A DNA stretch of 6,760 nucleotides from CAYOUV01 sp964407265 (lineage in GTDB: Bacteria > Chloroflexota > Anaerolineae > Anaerolineales > Villigracilaceae), in NCBI GenBank assembly GCA_964407265.1, contig CAYOUV010000105.1, positions 1-6,760 of the forward strand, read 5' to 3'. Shown one piece after another: positions 5,324-6,760 of the stretch. The position numbers and the translations under genes were made by a program. Within the stretch, counting starts at the first letter, position 1. Every line of letters begins with the position of its first letter. The notes under the pieces are model-generated. The model was not told where the DNA came from. It made no database searches and saw nothing but the letters and a program-made list of their open reading frames with translations.

Positions 5324-5674
5324 TCATGAATCCTGGTTTTTCTCCAAGTCAATCACGAACTCGAAGCGCGGGCTGCGCGAGAGGCGCAGATAAGGCTCCA
5401 GATCAACCCGGCCAGCCCCATACGCGTCCAATCCGCGCCGCACAAAAAATGCCGCCAGGCTGGAGATCGAGATCTTCTCCCGGTCAGCGATTTGCCGTAA
5501 CTCTTCATGCAGAGCGGGTGGAAAGTCCAGCCCGATTTTGTGACGGGCTGCGTCCCTGCGCGCTTTCTTCTGCATTGCCCTGGGGAGACTCGACAGGCGT
5601 TTCTTGCGATCCATGTCGGAGAGCAGATCAGCCACAGCCGGGTCGACAGCTTGCCGTCGTTTCAAGTCATCCAT
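5324..5674 (-). CDS. Ribbon-helix-helix DNA-binding protein, probable partition partner of ParA
   Basis: 116 aa; GGAGGTG at 5685-5679 lies 4 nt before the ATG. The start overlaps the parA stop by 8 nt, so the two are translationally coupled. Residues about 46-86 fit a ribbon-helix-helix fold: strand KIGLDFP, helix PALHEELRQIADREK, turn, helix ISISSLAAFFVRRGLDAY. The first 45 residues are basic (RKKR, QKKARRDAARHK) and probably flexible; in ParG-like partners such a tail stimulates the ParA ATPase. The C-terminal 30 residues (YLRLSRSPRFEFVIDLEKNQDS) match nothing I know. No ParB/Spo0J nuclease-like domain is present, so the pair resembles type Ib partition systems (ParA-ParG, delta-omega). It likely binds repeated DNA; the 12-bp array 10 bp beyond its stop is the nearest candidate. 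A role as a transcription regulator is an alternative. Confidence 0.8.
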   Translation of the reverse strand: MDDLKRRQAVDPAVADLLSDMDRKKRLSSLPRAMQKKARRDAARHKIGLDFPPALHEELRQIADREKISISSLAAFFVRRGLDAYGAGRVDLEPYLRLSRSPRFEFVIDLEKNQDS

Positions 5675-6428
5675 TCAACACCTCCATCAATCGCGCCATC
5701 GTGGTGACGTATCCACTCGAATATTCATCTCCGAAGCCCTCAACCACCGGGGAGCGAGGGCAGTACTCCCATAAACTCTTGCCGTATGCGGGAGCCTCCC
5801 GCGCTTTTGTGTCCTGCGGAATGGGCGGCCAGACACGCTGCCCAAAGGTCTCGACCAGGGCTTGAAACTGCACGACCGTCTCGCGCGTGGTCCGCTCGAA
5901 GAAAGTCGGCAGGATGCTGTATCCCAAACGATGGCCGCGTGCGACCACCTCAGCCATCGAGCGCAGAACCTCGTTGACGCCGTCTACGGCCATGGCATCC
6001 AGCTTGGTGGGAATCAGGACCCAATCGCTGGCCATCAAAGCCGAAACGTGCAGCACGTCCAGCGAGGGCGCCAGGTCGAGGATGACCACGTCGTATGCAG
6101 TTTGTTTGAGTGCGCGCGTCATTGTTTCGGTTGGAAAGTTCGAGATAACAATGGCGCGTTTGGCCTTTTCTGTTCGTTTATCACCCGGAATAATGTCCAG
6201 GTTTTCCCTGGTGGGCACGGCAATCTTTTCGATGGGTTCTTCATTCACGATCAGGCGGTAGAAACCGGGGTCCTTGGGCATGCCAAGAGACAGGGCGACA
6301 TGTCCCTGTGGATCGAGGTCTACCAGCAGTGTTCGCCGGCCCGAGATGGCCAATCCATGGGCGATCGTGACGGCGGTGGTTGTCTTGCCCACGCCGCCCT
6401 TCTGGTTGGCGATAGTTAAGATCGTCAT
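5667..6428 (-). CDS. parA: ParA-family partition ATPase (small type Ib form)
   Basis: 253 aa; AAGGAG at 6440-6435 with a 6-nt spacer supports the ATG at 6428. The deviant Walker A motif KGGVGKTT (residues 10-17) carries the signature lysine of ParA/MinD ATPases. The second motif VDLDPQGH is at 36-43, and Walker B VVILDLAPSLD at 114-124, where LA replaces the usual T-P before PS. There is no N-terminal helix-turn-helix, so this is the short form that relies on its partner for repression. It would bind nucleoid DNA in its ATP state and move or position the element's DNA through the RHH partner encoded immediately downstream. In ICEs, such parA genes stabilise the excised circle. It is the first gene inward from the att site, behind a 37-bp palindrome that may be its operator. 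Confidence 0.93.
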   Translation of the reverse strand: MTILTIANQKGGVGKTTTAVTIAHGLAISGRRTLLVDLDPQGHVALSLGMPKDPGFYRLIVNEEPIEKIAVPTRENLDIIPGDKRTEKAKRAIVISNFPTETMTRALKQTAYDVVILDLAPSLDVLHVSALMASDWVLIPTKLDAMAVDGVNEVLRSMAEVVARGHRLGYSILPTFFERTTRETVVQFQALVETFGQRVWPPIPQDTKAREAPAYGKSLWEYCPRSPVVEGFGDEYSSGYVTTMARLMEVLNG

Positions 6429-6460
6429 GGCTTTCTCCTTATATGAAATAGAAATGGAAC

Positions 6461-6497
6461 GGGCGATGATGAATAGCTGAGCTATTCATCATCGCCC
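6461..6497. promoter_or_regulatory. Perfect 37-bp palindrome upstream of parA
   Basis: The 18-bp arm GGGCGATGATGAATAGCT (6461-6478) is repeated exactly inverted at 6480-6497 around a single G. It ends 32 bp before the parA start. As DNA it could be an operator for a dimeric regulator such as the RHH protein; as RNA it would form a very stable hairpin in the parA leader or stop read-through from the chromosome. No clear T-run follows on the minus strand (GTTCCATTTC), so I do not call it an intrinsic terminator. Confidence 0.65.
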
Positions 6498-6553
6498 TAA
6501 GCACAATCGGCCGGCTTTTTCTCTTTGTGATTTCCCCGTTTCACGATTGAAAA

Positions 6554-6574
6554 TTTACTGCAATTTTACTGCAA
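6554..6574. repeat. Two 10-bp direct repeats one helical turn apart; candidate integrase arm sites
   Basis: TTTACTGCAA occurs at 6554-6563 and again at 6565-6574, with an 11-bp period. It lies about 135 bp inside the att core. Paired short direct repeats in this position are typical of arm-type sites bound by the N-terminal domain of tyrosine integrases. On the minus strand the same repeat reads TTGCAG plus TAAA, so one copy could instead serve as a -35 element. Confidence 0.45.
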
Positions 6575-6624
6575 CTGGTGTAGAACTTATGGTCTATATG
6601 GATTGTTTGCTCTTGCGGATACAC

Positions 6625-6667
6625 TATATATGGGGGTAAGATGAATTTCGATGCACATATATATGGG
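6625..6667. repeat. Pair of TATATATGGG direct repeats
   Basis: TATATATGGG occurs at 6625-6634 and 6658-6667, 33 bp apart, about three helical turns. A shorter relative, CTATATGG, is at 6594-6601. They flank the att core side and may bind an accessory or excision factor, or simply reflect AT-rich composition. Confidence 0.35.
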
Positions 6668-6707
6668 TCATTGGACCATATGGAACATATGTTATTGCGA
6701 CAAATTA

Positions 6708-6752
6708 ACTCTTAATCAGTTGGTTCGGGGTTCAAGTCCCCGGTCGGTCACC
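6708..6752 (+). other. att site: 3' half of tRNA-Lys(CTT) left by integration
   Basis: The sequence reads as the distal half of a tRNA: anticodon loop CTCTTAA at 6709-6715 with anticodon CTT at 6711-6713, stem 3' strand TCAGT (6716-6720), 5-nt variable loop (6721-6725), T stem CGGGG/CCCCG around loop TTCAAGT (6726-6742), acceptor 3' strand GTCGGTC (6743-6749), discriminator A (6750) and CC. Upstream there is no D arm, no complementary GACCGAC acceptor strand, and the 5' anticodon stem (ATTAA) pairs poorly. Identity to a tRNA therefore begins at about the anticodon loop, the usual crossover area for integrases that target tRNA genes. The complete tRNA-Lys gene should be at the other end of the element. 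Confidence 0.82.
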
Positions 6753-6760
6753 TAGATATA

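Larger units (their letters stand above)
6498..6707. other. AT-rich noncoding segment between the parA palindrome and the att core
   Basis: No convincing gene is seen on either strand. It holds two sets of short direct repeats (6554-6574 and 6625-6667), a CCATATGG palindrome at 6676-6683 and several ATATAT runs. Its composition is much more AT-rich than the genes. This fits an attachment-site arm region bound by integrase and bending proteins. The parA promoter should lie here or in the palindrome, but I cannot pick a convincing -35/-10 pair. Confidence 0.5.
1..6752. mobile_element. End segment of an integrative element (ICE or integrative plasmid)
   Basis: The att-like tRNA half at the right edge, followed inward by parA, a partition partner, an iteron-bearing initiator, an SSB-like protein and a relaxation-like protein, is the composition of an ICE or plasmid maintenance end. 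The left boundary lies outside the window. Integrase, relaxase and transfer genes are not seen here, so self-transmissibility cannot be judged. Confidence 0.7.

Noticed and set aside
5324..5674. Canonical ParB/Spo0J
   Set aside because: No ParB N-terminal nuclease-like motif (GxxRR) or central HTH is present; the fold signature is ribbon-helix-helix.
6461..6497. Rho-independent terminator
   Set aside because: The hairpin is strong, but no T-run follows directly on either strand; the TTTTT on the plus strand starts about 19 bp beyond the stem.
6676..6752. A complete tRNA gene at the right edge
   Set aside because: The 3' half fits tRNA-Lys, but no D arm, no 5' acceptor strand and a poorly paired 5' anticodon stem are present upstream, so only an att fragment is called.

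Overview
The window looks like one end of an integrated mobile element (ICE or integrative plasmid), seen from its chromosomal attachment site inward. At the right edge (6708-6752) lies the 3' half of a tRNA-Lys gene with anticodon CTT: anticodon loop, 5-nt variable loop, T arm, acceptor 3' strand and discriminator. It has no matching 5' half, which is what a tyrosine integrase leaves at the far end of an element inserted into a tRNA gene. All supported genes are on the minus strand and read away from this att site. No taxonomic marker gene is present. A replication protein with a DnaA domain I-like N-terminus next to a small ParA suggests Chloroflexota (Anaerolineae-like), but this is a weak inference from recalled resemblance.

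Layout from right to left: (i) att site, with short direct repeats that could be integrase arm sites, and a perfect 37-bp palindrome; (ii) parA, then an 8-nt overlapping ribbon-helix-helix (RHH) gene, together a ParA/RHH partition pair; (iii) a 191-bp intergenic region with six tandem 12-13 bp repeats (5241-5314) and a nested inverted repeat in the leader of the next gene; (iv) a 651-aa DnaA-N-like replication initiator whose coding sequence contains six exact-period 22-bp iterons (3695-3826) directly beside an AT-rich block of 10-11 bp repeats (3650-3694); (v) a tandem-OB SSB-like protein; (vi) a membrane-anchored protein of unknown role; (vii) a coiled-coil, winged-helix, PD-(D/E)XK-like protein; (viii) a 42-aa small ORF with a very good ribosome binding site; (ix) a membrane protein running off the left edge.

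Rep, SSB, membrane protein and nuclease-like gene are joined by a 13-nt gap and by GTGA and ATGA overlaps, so they are very likely co-transcribed and translationally coupled. Together the genes form a replication and maintenance module: initiator plus in-gene origin, ssDNA-binding protein, partition pair, and a possible relaxation or processing protein. Such modules stabilise the excised circular form of ICEs. The most notable signal is the origin-like structure inside the initiator gene. Its 22-bp period is not a multiple of three, so the repeat passes through all three reading frames and must be conserved as DNA rather than as protein.

No integrase, relaxase or T4SS gene is visible; these would be expected further left or at the other end of the element.
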